64,000 bases of DNA from Sphingobacterium sp. Lineage in GTDB: Bacteria > Bacteroidota > Bacteroidia > Sphingobacteriales > Sphingobacteriaceae. The notes beneath the pieces are model-generated. The model ran no database searches and had not been told where the DNA came from. It worked only from the letters and a program-made list of their open reading frames with translations. Below, piece by piece: positions 26,738 through 36,925 of this stretch (position 1 is its first letter; each line of letters begins with the position of its first letter). The position numbers and the translations under genes are program-made. The DNA is taken from assembly GCA_031286695.1 (NCBI GenBank), contig JAITTY010000002.1, positions 186,001 to 250,000 on the forward strand, written 5' to 3'.

Positions 26738-27136
26738 ATGGAAGTAGAAGATTTATTTTCGGGATCTGCAAGGGAGGAAAATACGCCGCCTACAGCGCAA
26801 AGTCCATTGAAAAGCTTGCAGGTAGATCTCGATTTTTATCGTGAATCAATTCGTGAAGTCGCACTGGAGATTGTGGAAGAAGGTTATTCCGATTATCCGA
26901 TTTTTGTGGCCCATCAGCATGAAGTTTCCGTTGGTGAGGTGATATTAGATCGCAAGGAATTGGAAACTAAATGGACAATAAACGCCTCTACATTGGAAGA
27001 ATTTGTAGAAATGGATATTATTCAGGAAGATCGAAAATCTTCTTTTATCCAAAACTATAAACCAGCGAAAGATTATATGTGTTTATTTGTTGTCGTTGCA
27101 GAAGGTGCTAATTTTGTTTTTTATCCCTACAAGTGA
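26738..27136 (+). CDS. conserved hypothetical protein downstream of rlmD
   Basis: 132 residues, acidic, no signal peptide or membrane span. Begins with a low-complexity segment (about 1-25) and continues as a mixed alpha/beta domain (YRESIREVALEIVEEGYSDYPIFVAHQHEVSVGEVILDRKEL). I do not recognise a function. The 4-base spacing to rlmD indicates co-transcription. Confidence 0.8.
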   Translation: MEVEDLFSGSAREENTPPTAQSPLKSLQVDLDFYRESIREVALEIVEEGYSDYPIFVAHQHEVSVGEVILDRKELETKWTINASTLEEFVEMDIIQEDRKSSFIQNYKPAKDYMCLFVVVAEGANFVFYPYK

Positions 27137-27240
27137 TAAAGAAAGAATATTTAAACTTTTTTAACAGTACAAGTGTCAAACTATTATTACTTTTAGCGAA
27201 GTAGGTTAGGTGTAACGGATAATTCATAAGAGTGAAATAA

Positions 27241-27320
27241 ATTATAAACTGTTCTTGCGAAAGCGGCTGTTTGACCCAATGAACCTGTATAGAGTGAATG
27301 CCACAGGCAAACCAATTGGG
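27241..27320 (+). ncRNA. candidate structured 5' leader of the following gene
   Basis: Two consecutive hairpins can be drawn. The first is closed by AAAC/GTTT with a GAAA tetraloop in TTGC-GAAA-GCGG (27256-27266). The second pairs CCCAAT (27275-27280) with ATTGGG (27315-27320) and encloses CCTGT (27284-27288) with ACAGG (27303-27307). It ends about 20 bases before the ATG at 27343. It does not match any riboswitch class I know, so this is only a structural suggestion. Confidence 0.3.
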
Positions 27321-27342
27321 ATAATTGAAGAGAAATAATAGG

Positions 27343-28101
27343 ATGAAAATAATACATATACATTTAGGAATATTGGGGCTATTCTTGCTGTTGTTGACTA
27401 GTTTCGGGGCAACGGCACAACACCTTCAGAAAGTTTCTGGAATGGTATTGCAAAAAGGTAATGGTAATCGTATCGGTGATGCGGTTGTTCTGAACTTGAG
27501 GACTCACAGATCGACTTTAACAAATTCCTTTGGAGTTTTTACCATAGATGCATCTGTTGGTGATTCATTATCTTTCACTAAAGTTGGTTTTTCTCCTGTA
27601 AAAACTGTTCTGACAAATCTGAATGAGTTTTATGTCGAATTGCAGGAGGGTATTCGATTGGAAACAGTCGTTGTCGAGCGAAAGTCTAAAGAGGCGGAAT
27701 TAAATGATGCCATGAGCAATTATGGTAAAAAGGGTGTTTATAATGGTGGTAAAAATAAATTTGGAACCTATTTAGGCAGTCCTGCAACCGCCCTTTATAA
27801 TCTTTTTGGACGGGAAGCTAAAAATGCGAAGCGTTTTGGGCGATTTATGGACAGGGAGAAAGAGGAGCTACAAGTTGATCGTATTTTTTCTCGTGAGGCT
27901 GTCAAAAATCTAACGAAACTGGATAGTACAGAATTAGATGCTTTTATGGTGCGCTACCGTCCATCATTTGATCTAGCGGAGCATTGGGGACAGTATGATC
28001 TGATGCATTATGTGCAACAGTCTATGGACGATTTTAATGCCAAAGGAAGGCCGAAAGGATCTCTTTTACCCGATATTGAAGTAAAGACACAAGAAAAGTA
28101 A
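27343..28101 (+). CDS. secreted protein with carboxypeptidase-like regulatory domain
   Basis: 252 residues from the ATG at 27343; the TTG 18 bases upstream is less likely. Signal peptide about 1-26 (ending in ATAQ). Residues about 30-110 are the CarboxypepD_reg-like beta-sandwich (VSGMVLQKGNGNRIGDAVV, STLTNSFGVFTID), common at the N-terminus of TonB receptors but here in a stand-alone protein. The rest is charged and helical. Probably periplasmic; function unknown. Confidence 0.75.
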   Translation: MKIIHIHLGILGLFLLLLTSFGATAQHLQKVSGMVLQKGNGNRIGDAVVLNLRTHRSTLTNSFGVFTIDASVGDSLSFTKVGFSPVKTVLTNLNEFYVELQEGIRLETVVVERKSKEAELNDAMSNYGKKGVYNGGKNKFGTYLGSPATALYNLFGREAKNAKRFGRFMDREKEELQVDRIFSREAVKNLTKLDSTELDAFMVRYRPSFDLAEHWGQYDLMHYVQQSMDDFNAKGRPKGSLLPDIEVKTQEK

Positions 28102-28314
28102 AAACATTTTGCTTCTGCTGCTGTTAGCTGTTTATAAAGAATGGGAGCGGGTGGTTTAAGATTTTGTAGCGTATCAACGTCATTTCGGGAAGTTTTATAG
28201 CGCTTTTTTAGTGTTTTGTAACAAAAAAGTTGATAAAAATATCTTTTGGCACTTTGTTTGATTTTAGTAGAACGGTATTTAATTTGAATATTAAAAGTCT
28301 TAGATAGCATACAT

Positions 28315-29004
28315 ATGAAAATGAATAGAAAATTAGCTGTATTAGGTTTGACTGTTGCGACCTCAGCTATGTTATTTGGAAGTTGTTCTACAATCCAAAA
28401 TACAAATAATACGACTAAAGGTGGTGTAATTGGTGGTGTTGCTGGTGGTGCTTTAGGGGCATTGATCGGCGGTAAAGCTGGTAACACGGCTATCGGTACG
28501 TTGGCAGGTGCTGCTATTGGTGGTGCTGCTGGTGTATTGATCGGTAAAAAAATGGATAAACAAGCTGCTGAGATTTCTAAAACTGTTGAGGGAGCTGAAG
28601 TTACGCAATCTGCGGAAGGTATCGTGGTTAAGTTTGATTCAGGTATTTTATTTGACTTCAATAAATCAGATTTAAAAGCGTCAGCTAAAGATAATATCGC
28701 AAATTTGGTAACAACCTTGAACAAAGAACAAGGTACTGAAATTTTGGTGATCGGACATACAGATAATGTAGGTACATTGGCTGCAAATGAAAAGGTATCT
28801 TTAGATCGTGCGAATTCGGTACGTGCATTTGCGGTTTCGAAAGGTTTAGCTTCTTCGCGTATCAGAACCGAAGGTAGAAACTTCTCCGAGCCAATTGCAA
28901 GCAACGATACGGAAGCAGGACGCGCTCAAAACCGTCGTGTTGAAATCGTTATTGTAGCAGGTGATCAAATGAAAAAAGAAGCAAAACAACAAGCAGGTCA
29001 GTAA
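28315..29004 (+). CDS. OmpA-family lipoprotein with glycine-zipper domain
   Basis: 229 residues. Lipoprotein signal with lipobox LFGSC (Cys24). Residues about 36-80 form a glycine zipper (GGVIGGVAGGALGALIGGKAG), a membrane-inserting segment seen in YMGG-type proteins. Residues about 105-215 are the OmpA C-terminal peptidoglycan-binding domain (FDFNKSDLKASAKDNIANL, GHTDNVG, NRRVEIVI). Likely anchors the outer membrane to peptidoglycan. Ends before a strong terminator, so probably monocistronic. Confidence 0.9.
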   Translation: MKMNRKLAVLGLTVATSAMLFGSCSTIQNTNNTTKGGVIGGVAGGALGALIGGKAGNTAIGTLAGAAIGGAAGVLIGKKMDKQAAEISKTVEGAEVTQSAEGIVVKFDSGILFDFNKSDLKASAKDNIANLVTTLNKEQGTEILVIGHTDNVGTLAANEKVSLDRANSVRAFAVSKGLASSRIRTEGRNFSEPIASNDTEAGRAQNRRVEIVIVAGDQMKKEAKQQAGQ

Positions 29005-29060
29005 ATAGGTTTCGGGAATAATCTCCTGGAACAAATTTATCTTGATTTCGAGTCATAAGA

Positions 29061-29088
29061 AAGCGTTGATTTAATCGACGCTTTTTTT
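29061..29088 (+). terminator. terminator after the OmpA-like gene
   Basis: AAGCGTTGAT (29061-29070) pairs with ATCGACGCTT (29074-29083) with one G-T wobble and a 3-base loop, followed by a run of T. Confidence 0.85.
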
Positions 29089-29155
29089 GTGAAATTTGAC
29101 AAAGCGTAAACCATATTTCTGTCTGACAAACTGTCATTATATGGATTTAAATTTC

Positions 29156-29163
29156 TAACTTTG
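29156..29163 (+). promoter_or_regulatory. -7 promoter box (TAACTTTG) upstream of miaB
   Basis: Perfect TAnnTTTG about 109 bases before the miaB ATG, so this transcript has a long leader, unlike the leaderless cases in this window. No clear -33 box or leader fold was found. Confidence 0.45.
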
Positions 29164-29272
29164 TAGTCTTTGAAATAACTAAGGGCATAAAATCAGATCA
29201 CCAAAAGATAGGTCATTGCATTGGTTATTCCATCGGAAATAATAAAAATTATATTCTATTGAATATCGAGCT

Positions 29273-30709
29273 ATGCTAGATTTAACACATACCACTAAGG
29301 AACACGACGAATCTCGTCAGGGTGAGGCATTATTATTAGAACAAGATCCGACTTTAAGTAATGGACGCAAGCTGTATATTGAAAGCTACGGTTGCCAAAT
29401 GAATTTTTCGGATAGTGAGATTGTTGCTTCTATTTTGTTGGATAAGGGATTTGAAACCACTAAGAATTATCAGGATGCTGATGTTGTTTTTATTAATACC
29501 TGTTCAATCCGTGAAAATGCAGAACAGCGTGTGCGCAATCGTCTAAAGGAATTTGAAGCTGCTAAGGCAAAAAATCCTGGAATGATCGTTGGAGTACTAG
29601 GTTGTATGGCCGAGCGTCTAAAATCGAAATTCTTAGAAGAAGAAAAGTTGGTGGATGTTGTGGTAGGGCCAGATGCTTATCGCGATCTACCAAATTTAAT
29701 TGATAAGGTAGATGATGGTGCTAAAGCTGTTAACGTTTTATTATCGAGAGAGGAAACTTATGCGGATATTAATCCTGTCCGTTTGAATTCAAATGGTGTA
29801 ACGGCTTTCATTTCGATTATGCGTGGTTGTGACAATATGTGTTCATTCTGTGTTGTTCCTTTTACACGCGGTCGTGAACGTAGCCGTGATCCACAGTCTA
29901 TTGTGAAGGAAGCTCAAGATCTTTTCAATGCAGGATATAAGGAGGTTACCTTGTTGGGACAAAATGTGGATTCCTATAAATTTACTGCTCCAGTAGCTGA
30001 AGGTGAGGAACCAAGCGAAACTGTCACGTTTGCCACTTTGCTTACAATGGTTGCAGAAGTCAGCCCTCTTCTTCGGGTTCGTTTTTCAACTTCCCATCCA
30101 AAGGATATTACTGATGAGGTCCTATATGCGATCGCTTCACACGAAAACATCTGTAATTATATTCACTTGCCGGTTCAATCTGGAAATTCCAGAGTATTGG
30201 AATTGATGAACCGTACATATGATCGTGAGTGGTATATGGAACGCGTAGATGCAATCCGTCGTATTATACCTGATTGTGCTATTTCTACGGATGTGATTAC
30301 AGGTTTCTGTACAGAAACAGAAGCGGAACATCAAGAAACATTGTCTATGATGGATTATGTCAAATATGATTTTGCCTATATGTTTGCCTATTCGGAAAGA
30401 CCAGGTACTTTGGCTGCGAAAAGATATGCGGATGATATTCCAGAAGATGTAAAAAAACGTCGTTTGACAGAAGTTATTAATAAACAACGCGATCATAGTT
30501 TATATCGTTACCAACATTTTGTTGGAAAAGTTTGTAAAGTACTTGTTGAAGGATTTTCAAAAAGGTCTGAGTTCGATTTTTGTGGCCGTAATGATCAAAA
30601 TGCTTTAGTGGTATTTCCAATCGACCCTCGATTTAAACAAGGCGACTATGTGAACGTGCTTATCGAATCATGTACCTCTGCTACATTATTGGGTAAGATT
30701 GTTGATTAA
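29273..30709 (+). CDS. miaB: tRNA-2-methylthio-N6-dimethylallyladenosine synthase MiaB
   Basis: 478 residues. N-terminal methylthiotransferase domain with cysteines in [23 protein letters not shown] and LGCMAERLK, binding the auxiliary cluster. Radical SAM motif [20 protein letters not shown] in the middle, then a C-terminal TRAM domain (about 410-478). Adds the methylthio group to i6A37 of tRNAs. Followed 35 bases later by a sigma-54 activator on the same strand. Confidence 0.96.
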   Translation: MLDLTHTTKEHDESRQGEALLLEQDPTLSNGRKLYIESYGCQMNFSDSEIVASILLDKGFETTKNYQDADVVFINTCSIRENAEQRVRNRLKEFEAAKAKNPGMIVGVLGCMAERLKSKFLEEEKLVDVVVGPDAYRDLPNLIDKVDDGAKAVNVLLSREETYADINPVRLNSNGVTAFISIMRGCDNMCSFCVVPFTRGRERSRDPQSIVKEAQDLFNAGYKEVTLLGQNVDSYKFTAPVAEGEEPSETVTFATLLTMVAEVSPLLRVRFSTSHPKDITDEVLYAIASHENICNYIHLPVQSGNSRVLELMNRTYDREWYMERVDAIRRIIPDCAISTDVITGFCTETEAEHQETLSMMDYVKYDFAYMFAYSERPGTLAAKRYADDIPEDVKKRRLTEVINKQRDHSLYRYQHFVGKVCKVLVEGFSKRSEFDFCGRNDQNALVVFPIDPRFKQGDYVNVLIESCTSATLLGKIVD

Positions 30710-30744
30710 AAAACTGAGATTATTTTATTTCCAACAGGAAATTT

Positions 30745-32019
30745 ATGGATAACCAAGATATAAAGAATAGATTCGGAATTATCGGTAATTCGCCGTTGTT
30801 GAATCGTGCTATTGATATTGCGCGACAAGTGGCCCCAACTGATATTTCCGTATTAATACAAGGTGAGAGTGGGAGTGGTAAGGAGGTTTTTTCGCATATT
30901 ATCCATCAATTGAGCTCACGTAAGCACGGTCCTTTTATTGCGGTTAACTGCGGAGCTATACCAGAAGGAACCATTGATTCCGAATTATTTGGTCATGAGA
31001 AAGGTTCTTTTACGGGTGCTCATGAGGCTAGAAAGGGGTATTTTGAAGTTGTTGACGGCGGAACAATCTTTTTAGATGAAGTAGGCGAGTTACCATTGGG
31101 TACGCAAGCGAGATTATTGCGTGTATTGGAGTCAGGTGAGTATATACGGGTAGGATCATCTAAGGTGCAGAAGACAAATGTACGTGTTGTTGCTGCGACA
31201 AATGTGAATGTGTTTGAAGCTGTACAAAAAGGTAAATTTCGTGAAGATCTTTATTATCGCTTGAATACTGTACCATTGCGTGTACCCTCATTACGTGAAC
31301 GACCGGAGGATATCAACTTATTATTTCGTAAGTTTATTGTGGACTTTTCTGAAAAATACCGTACCCCTGGGGTTCAATTGACAGAAGATGCACAGAATAT
31401 GTTACGGAACTATAGCTGGCCCGGAAACGTACGTCAATTAAAAAATGTTGCGGAACAAATTGCTGTTTTGGAGAAAGAACGTGTTGTTGATGCGCATGTA
31501 CTTCAAAATTATTTGCCTAATGAATCACGTACAAGTTTGCCTGCGGTAGTTCCTTCAAATAATAACGGAAAAGAAGATTTTTCAGAGAGAGATTTGCTGT
31601 ACAAAGTCCTATTTGATATGAAAAAGGATATGGTTGATCTGAAAAAACTGGTGGTTGAATTGATACAGAAAGGTGTCGATTCTAACACCTTTGATCAAAA
31701 CTCTCCCTACATCAATCAATTGTACCAGGAGATTGAACCACAATTGAAGTCAGAACCGGAAAATTATACTGCAACACCAACGTTAACTATACATTCTCCG
31801 GCAAACACTGCAAATGTATTGAAAAATCCCGTTTCACAGGATGAATATCTGCAGGATGCTCAAGAAGTCGAGGAATCTTTATCTCTTGTTGATAAAGAGT
31901 CTGATTTGATAAAGAAAGCCTTGAAAAAACATCGCGGTAAGCGTAAAGCGGCTGCGCAAGAGCTGGGAATTTCTGAAAGAACTTTGTATAGAAAAATTAA
32001 AGACTTAAATTTAGATTAA
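30745..32019 (+). CDS. sigma-54-dependent transcriptional activator (Fis-type, no receiver domain)
   Basis: 424 residues. The AAA+ domain starts at the N-terminus: Walker A GESGSGKE at 40-47, the sigma-54 contact loop as GSFTGA at 87-92 (usual GAFTGA), Walker B GTIFLDEVGEL, and an arginine-rich sensor region. About 150 residues of low-conservation linker precede a Fis-type helix-turn-helix (about 385-424, KRKAAAQELGISERTLYRKI). It has no N-terminal regulatory domain, so activity must be controlled otherwise. Lies just upstream of lptE in the same direction, an arrangement common in Bacteroidota. Confidence 0.92.
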   Translation: MDNQDIKNRFGIIGNSPLLNRAIDIARQVAPTDISVLIQGESGSGKEVFSHIIHQLSSRKHGPFIAVNCGAIPEGTIDSELFGHEKGSFTGAHEARKGYFEVVDGGTIFLDEVGELPLGTQARLLRVLESGEYIRVGSSKVQKTNVRVVAATNVNVFEAVQKGKFREDLYYRLNTVPLRVPSLRERPEDINLLFRKFIVDFSEKYRTPGVQLTEDAQNMLRNYSWPGNVRQLKNVAEQIAVLEKERVVDAHVLQNYLPNESRTSLPAVVPSNNNGKEDFSERDLLYKVLFDMKKDMVDLKKLVVELIQKGVDSNTFDQNSPYINQLYQEIEPQLKSEPENYTATPTLTIHSPANTANVLKNPVSQDEYLQDAQEVEESLSLVDKESDLIKKALKKHRGKRKAAAQELGISERTLYRKIKDLNLD

Positions 32020-32028
32020 GGTTTACAG

Positions 32029-32544
32029 ATGTTGTCAAAAAAAATTTTATATACTCTTCTCACAGTCATCTTTCTATTCGTAATGAATAGTTGTGGGGTA
32101 AAATATGGATTTACTGGAGGTTCCATTCCCGAGGGAATGAAAACTGTCAATATTCAATATTTCGAAAATATAGCTCCTTTGGTTTATCCGACATTAAGTC
32201 AGAACTTTACGGAAGCTCTCAAAGAGCGTATCCGTAATCAATCGCGATTGAGTCAGGTGAATCAAGATGGAGATGCTACCTTTGAGGGATTTATTACAGA
32301 GTATACAATAAGTCCTGCGGCTGTTGAAGCAGGGACTGACCGCGCAGCAATGAATAGGCTGACTATTACGATTAAAGTCGCTTACCATAATAAAATCAAT
32401 CCGAAGGATGATTTTGAGCAGCCTTTTACAAGATTTAAGGAGTTTGCCGGAAACCTTCAGAGTGCACAGGAAGAAACTTTGGGTAAGGAAATTATTCAGA
32501 TGTTAACTGAAGATATATATAACAAAGCGTTTGCTAATTGGTAA
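32029..32544 (+). CDS. lptE: LPS-assembly lipoprotein LptE
   Basis: 171 residues with lipobox MNSCG (Cys near 22), then KYGFTGGSIPEGMKTVNIQYFEN and LSQNFTEALKERIRNQSRL, the family pattern of LptE. It plugs the LptD barrel that places LPS in the outer leaflet. Ends before a protein gene whose ATG lies 14 bases later. Confidence 0.85.
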   Translation: MLSKKILYTLLTVIFLFVMNSCGVKYGFTGGSIPEGMKTVNIQYFENIAPLVYPTLSQNFTEALKERIRNQSRLSQVNQDGDATFEGFITEYTISPAAVEAGTDRAAMNRLTITIKVAYHNKINPKDDFEQPFTRFKEFAGNLQSAQEETLGKEIIQMLTEDIYNKAFANW

Positions 32545-32557
32545 TTCTATTTTCAAG

Positions 32558-33598
32558 ATGAATCTTAATATATCATTACCCAATAACGAGCTTTTTTTTC
32601 AAGCAATCAATCATCCGGACAGCGTAGAGGAAGATCTTATTTTAGCATTGATTGAGAAATACCCCTATGCTCAAAGCTTACGGTTTGTCTATGACCGTAA
32701 AGTTTTTGGAAAACATGGTTCTGTTCAGAATTTGTCTTCTACTTTACTCTATGCATCCTCTCCAAGTTGGCTGTATGAATTTGTTCATAGTAAATCGGCG
32801 GTAGCGCCTCCGCCAATAACGCAGCAAGATGAATTTATTGCGGAAGAGGTGTTAAACGATGATGAAGGGTTGGTCGAAATTGAAGAGGAGAGCGTGGAGG
32901 TTGATGAATTGGATCGTTTGATTCAAGCCGGGGTTGCAAAAGATTATTTTAGAGCCAACAACGATCAGCAGCAAGAAATTATTGCCGATTCGGAGGAGAT
33001 TCCCACTGTAGCTGCCCCTTTAGCGGAATCTGTCGTCGAAGGGAGCGATGGTCAAGAGCGTGTTTCTGTTTATGATGATGATACGATGCCATATAGTTTC
33101 CTATGGTGGTTACATAAAACGAGATTAGAATATGCTGATACTTATCAGCCCTATGTAAAATCTCCATTAGGTCCAATGATGCCGTCTAATGATGATATTG
33201 CTAAAATTCATGAGAAATTGGATAGCCAGCTATTAGATCAACAGATTCGAGAGAATATCTTTCATTTGCAATCACCTGAAGCAAAGTTGAGTGATGAAGT
33301 TAAAACGACAATAGCTTTTCAGATACCGCGTAAAACTGACGAGGTAATTGAAAAATTTATTCGTGAAGAACCTATGATTCAACCCCTGCAAGCAGAAAAA
33401 TTAGACTTGGAGAACAAAGCAAGAAAAAGCTCGGAGGATCAGCATTCGCTTGTTACCGAAACGCTTGCTAAGATCTATCTGGAACAAGGCTTATATCCAA
33501 AAGCAATAGAGGTTTACAAAAAATTAGTTTTGAAATATCCAGAAAAAAATGCTTACTTTGCGGCACGCATAACAGAATTAGAAAAGAAATTAAATTAA
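32558..33598 (+). CDS. conserved protein with C-terminal TPR-like repeat
   Basis: 346 residues from the ATG at 32558; an upstream in-frame ATG at 32531 overlaps lptE. Acidic, low-complexity central region (about 100-170). The last about 45 residues (ETLAKIYLEQGLYPKAIEVYKKLVLKYPEKNAYFAARI) form one clear tetratricopeptide unit. No signal peptide, so probably cytoplasmic. Position between lptE and secG is usual for Sphingobacteriaceae; function unknown. Confidence 0.8.
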   Translation: MNLNISLPNNELFFQAINHPDSVEEDLILALIEKYPYAQSLRFVYDRKVFGKHGSVQNLSSTLLYASSPSWLYEFVHSKSAVAPPPITQQDEFIAEEVLNDDEGLVEIEEESVEVDELDRLIQAGVAKDYFRANNDQQQEIIADSEEIPTVAAPLAESVVEGSDGQERVSVYDDDTMPYSFLWWLHKTRLEYADTYQPYVKSPLGPMMPSNDDIAKIHEKLDSQLLDQQIRENIFHLQSPEAKLSDEVKTTIAFQIPRKTDEVIEKFIREEPMIQPLQAEKLDLENKARKSSEDQHSLVTETLAKIYLEQGLYPKAIEVYKKLVLKYPEKNAYFAARITELEKKLN

Positions 33599-33609
33599 TA
33601 ACATAAGAG

Positions 33610-34023
33610 ATGCAAGGATTATTAATCGGTCTAATCATATTAGCTAGTATTATTTTAGCGTTTTTGGTTTTAATCCAAAATCCAAAAGGAGGAGGTTTGT
33701 CATCTGGTTTTTCAGGTGGAACGAATCTTATGGGGGTAAAACGTACAGGTGACTTTTTGGAAAAAGGTACTTGGATCATGGTTATTGCCATTATGATATT
33801 TAGCTTAGGTGTAAATATTATCGGTACATCACCAAGTACATCTAAAGGTGGTTTGGGAGGTCAAATCGAGACTCCTGCGCAGCAAGGTCCATTGAACTTG
33901 GGTACTGGACAAAAGCCTGCTGGTGTTCCTGCGGGACAAGAGCAAGCAGCTCCTGCTCAATCTCAGGAAAAAGCTCCAGCGACTACACCTGCAACGAAAC
34001 CAGCTGAAGAAGCTAAAAAATAG
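33610..34023 (+). CDS. secG: preprotein translocase subunit SecG
   Basis: 137 residues. Two membrane spans (about 3-22 and 55-75) separated by the family loop LIQNPKGGGLSSGFSGGTNLMGVKRTGDFLEKGTW. The C-terminal half is an Ala/Pro/Gln-rich tail, longer than in E. coli SecG but usual in Bacteroidota. Part of SecYEG protein export. Ends in a strong terminator. Confidence 0.92.
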   Translation: MQGLLIGLIILASIILAFLVLIQNPKGGGLSSGFSGGTNLMGVKRTGDFLEKGTWIMVIAIMIFSLGVNIIGTSPSTSKGGLGGQIETPAQQGPLNLGTGQKPAGVPAGQEQAAPAQSQEKAPATTPATKPAEEAKK

Positions 34024-34043
34024 TTGTCAGTAAAAAGTTATAG

Positions 34044-34075
34044 GCCCCGTTTGTGAAAGCAAACGGGGCTTTTTT
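34044..34075 (+). terminator. terminator after secG
   Basis: GCCCCGTTTG (34044-34053) pairs perfectly with CAAACGGGGC (34060-34069), loop of 6, followed by TTTTTT. Confidence 0.9.
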
Positions 34076-34250
34076 ATGTCTGGTATCCGTAGACTCGTCA
34101 CACTCGGTTGAAAAGAAAGACAAAGAAATGTATCTATAGCGTTAATTGATTGAAACTGCGGCAGAGAGGAGTAAGACTGGCAGACAGAAAATGACAGTGT
34201 GACAGCAAAATGAATTTTTGTCGATCGGCATGTTAGTTTTCTGTGAAAAA

Positions 34251-34280
34251 TTGTCTTATAAGCCTTCATATTTACAATTG
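34251..34280 (+). promoter_or_regulatory. promoter of groES-groEL
   Basis: TTG at 34251-34253, a 19-base spacer and TACAATTG at 34273-34280 (one mismatch to TAnnTTTG) fit the Bacteroidota housekeeping promoter. It leaves a leader of about 70 bases. No CIRCE heat-shock repeat was seen in the 331-base gap 34024-34354, which otherwise holds only the secG terminator. Confidence 0.45.
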
Positions 34281-34354
34281 GCATAAAAGATGATGTGTTT
34301 ATATCGATTATAACATTAAAATAAATTCAATAACAGATAAAAAGTAAATTAATT

Positions 34355-34630
34355 ATGGCATTAAGTATCAAACCTATCGGAGATAGAGTAGTAGTAGAGG
34401 CTGCTCCTGCAGAAGAAAAAACAGCTTCAGGGTTATATATTCCCGATACAGCGAAAGAAAAACCATCTCAAGGTACAGTAGTTGCTGTAGGTACAGGTAA
34501 AGTTGACGAGCCGTTAACTGTTAAAGTTGGTGATAAAGTATTGTACGGAAAGTACGCAGGTACTGAAATCACTTATGAAGGAAAAGAATACTTAATTATG
34601 CGTGAGTCTGATATTTACGCTGTTATCTAA
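34355..34630 (+). CDS. groES: co-chaperonin GroES
   Basis: 91 residues: [42 protein letters not shown] and [33 protein letters not shown], full GroES length. Caps the GroEL barrel. A 166-base gap with a small hairpin (near 34655-34672) separates it from groEL. Confidence 0.97.
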   Translation: MALSIKPIGDRVVVEAAPAEEKTASGLYIPDTAKEKPSQGTVVAVGTGKVDEPLTVKVGDKVLYGKYAGTEITYEGKEYLIMRESDIYAVI

Positions 34631-34754
34631 TTCATACGACGAGGTTATTTAAAAAGGAGCTTTTTGGCTCAAATAAAAATTTAATAGGTTATTTTGGTGG
34701 AGTTGTAAAATTAGATATGTTAATGATCAGATCGGCCTTACGATTTTATATTAA

Positions 34755-36434
<1,680 letters not shown>

Positions 36435-36445
36435 GATCATCCTAT

Positions 36446-36485
36446 ACAAAAAAAACCTGTTATCTCAGATAACAGGTTTTTTTTT
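36446..36485. terminator. bidirectional terminator between groEL and the convergent lipoprotein gene
   Basis: AACCTGTTAT (36454-36463) pairs with ATAACAGGTT (36469-36478), with extra pairing across the small loop. It is flanked by A-run on the left and T-run on the right, so it can serve both strands. Confidence 0.85.
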
Positions 36486-36494
36486 GCATCATAA

Positions 36495-36869
36495 TTAATG
36501 ATGTCTTCTGTATTTCTCGTAATAATGATCGTATTCTCGAGGTGAATAATTACGTTTAGTACCCCATTCCTGTAGCTCATCATTAAAAAAATGTAACCAA
36601 TATTGACGAAATCCTGCTGCTGAATCTGTAGGATTTTCAAGCTGAGGAGTATTATATTCGTAGATTTCTAAAATACCATCCTGATACTTCTTTGCAGCCA
36701 CAATGGCATCTGGTTTTCCAAGTTTTTGAATAACTTGTGCTTTGCTCATACCCACCTGTACCTTTGTAAAATCGGGCCCCTGCAGCATTTTACAGTTCGA
36801 AAACAAGATCAATGTAAATATCGTAACTAATGTTGTTCTGAAAATTGTGTTATAGTTCTTATGAATCAT
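36495..36869 (-). CDS. small lipoprotein of the BamE/SmpA-like type
   Basis: 124 residues. Lipoprotein signal with LFSNC near residue 26, then VQVGMSKAQVIQKLGKPDAI, the motif of the SmpA/OmlA (BamE) fold. The C-terminal end is Tyr/His/Arg-rich (PREYDHYYEKYRRHH). Probably outer-membrane associated; whether it takes part in barrel assembly is not known. Convergent with groEL. Confidence 0.65.
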   Translation of the reverse strand: MIHKNYNTIFRTTLVTIFTLILFSNCKMLQGPDFTKVQVGMSKAQVIQKLGKPDAIVAAKKYQDGILEIYEYNTPQLENPTDSAAGFRQYWLHFFNDELQEWGTKRNYSPREYDHYYEKYRRHH

Positions 36870-36925
36870 AATGCGTTATTTCTTATAAGATCGAGATTGC
36901 CGCAAATAGTTTAATCATTTTTAAT

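Noticed and set aside
27241..27320. TPP or cobalamin riboswitch before 27343
   Set aside because: No THI core (CTGAGA/ACCTGAT) and no B12 box; left as an unclassified candidate fold.
28008..28904. 298-residue open frame on the minus strand opposite the OmpA-like gene
   Set aside because: It is antisense to a clear lipoprotein gene and is composed of Ala/Pro-rich residues expected from reading its glycine-rich codons backwards; no domain or start context.
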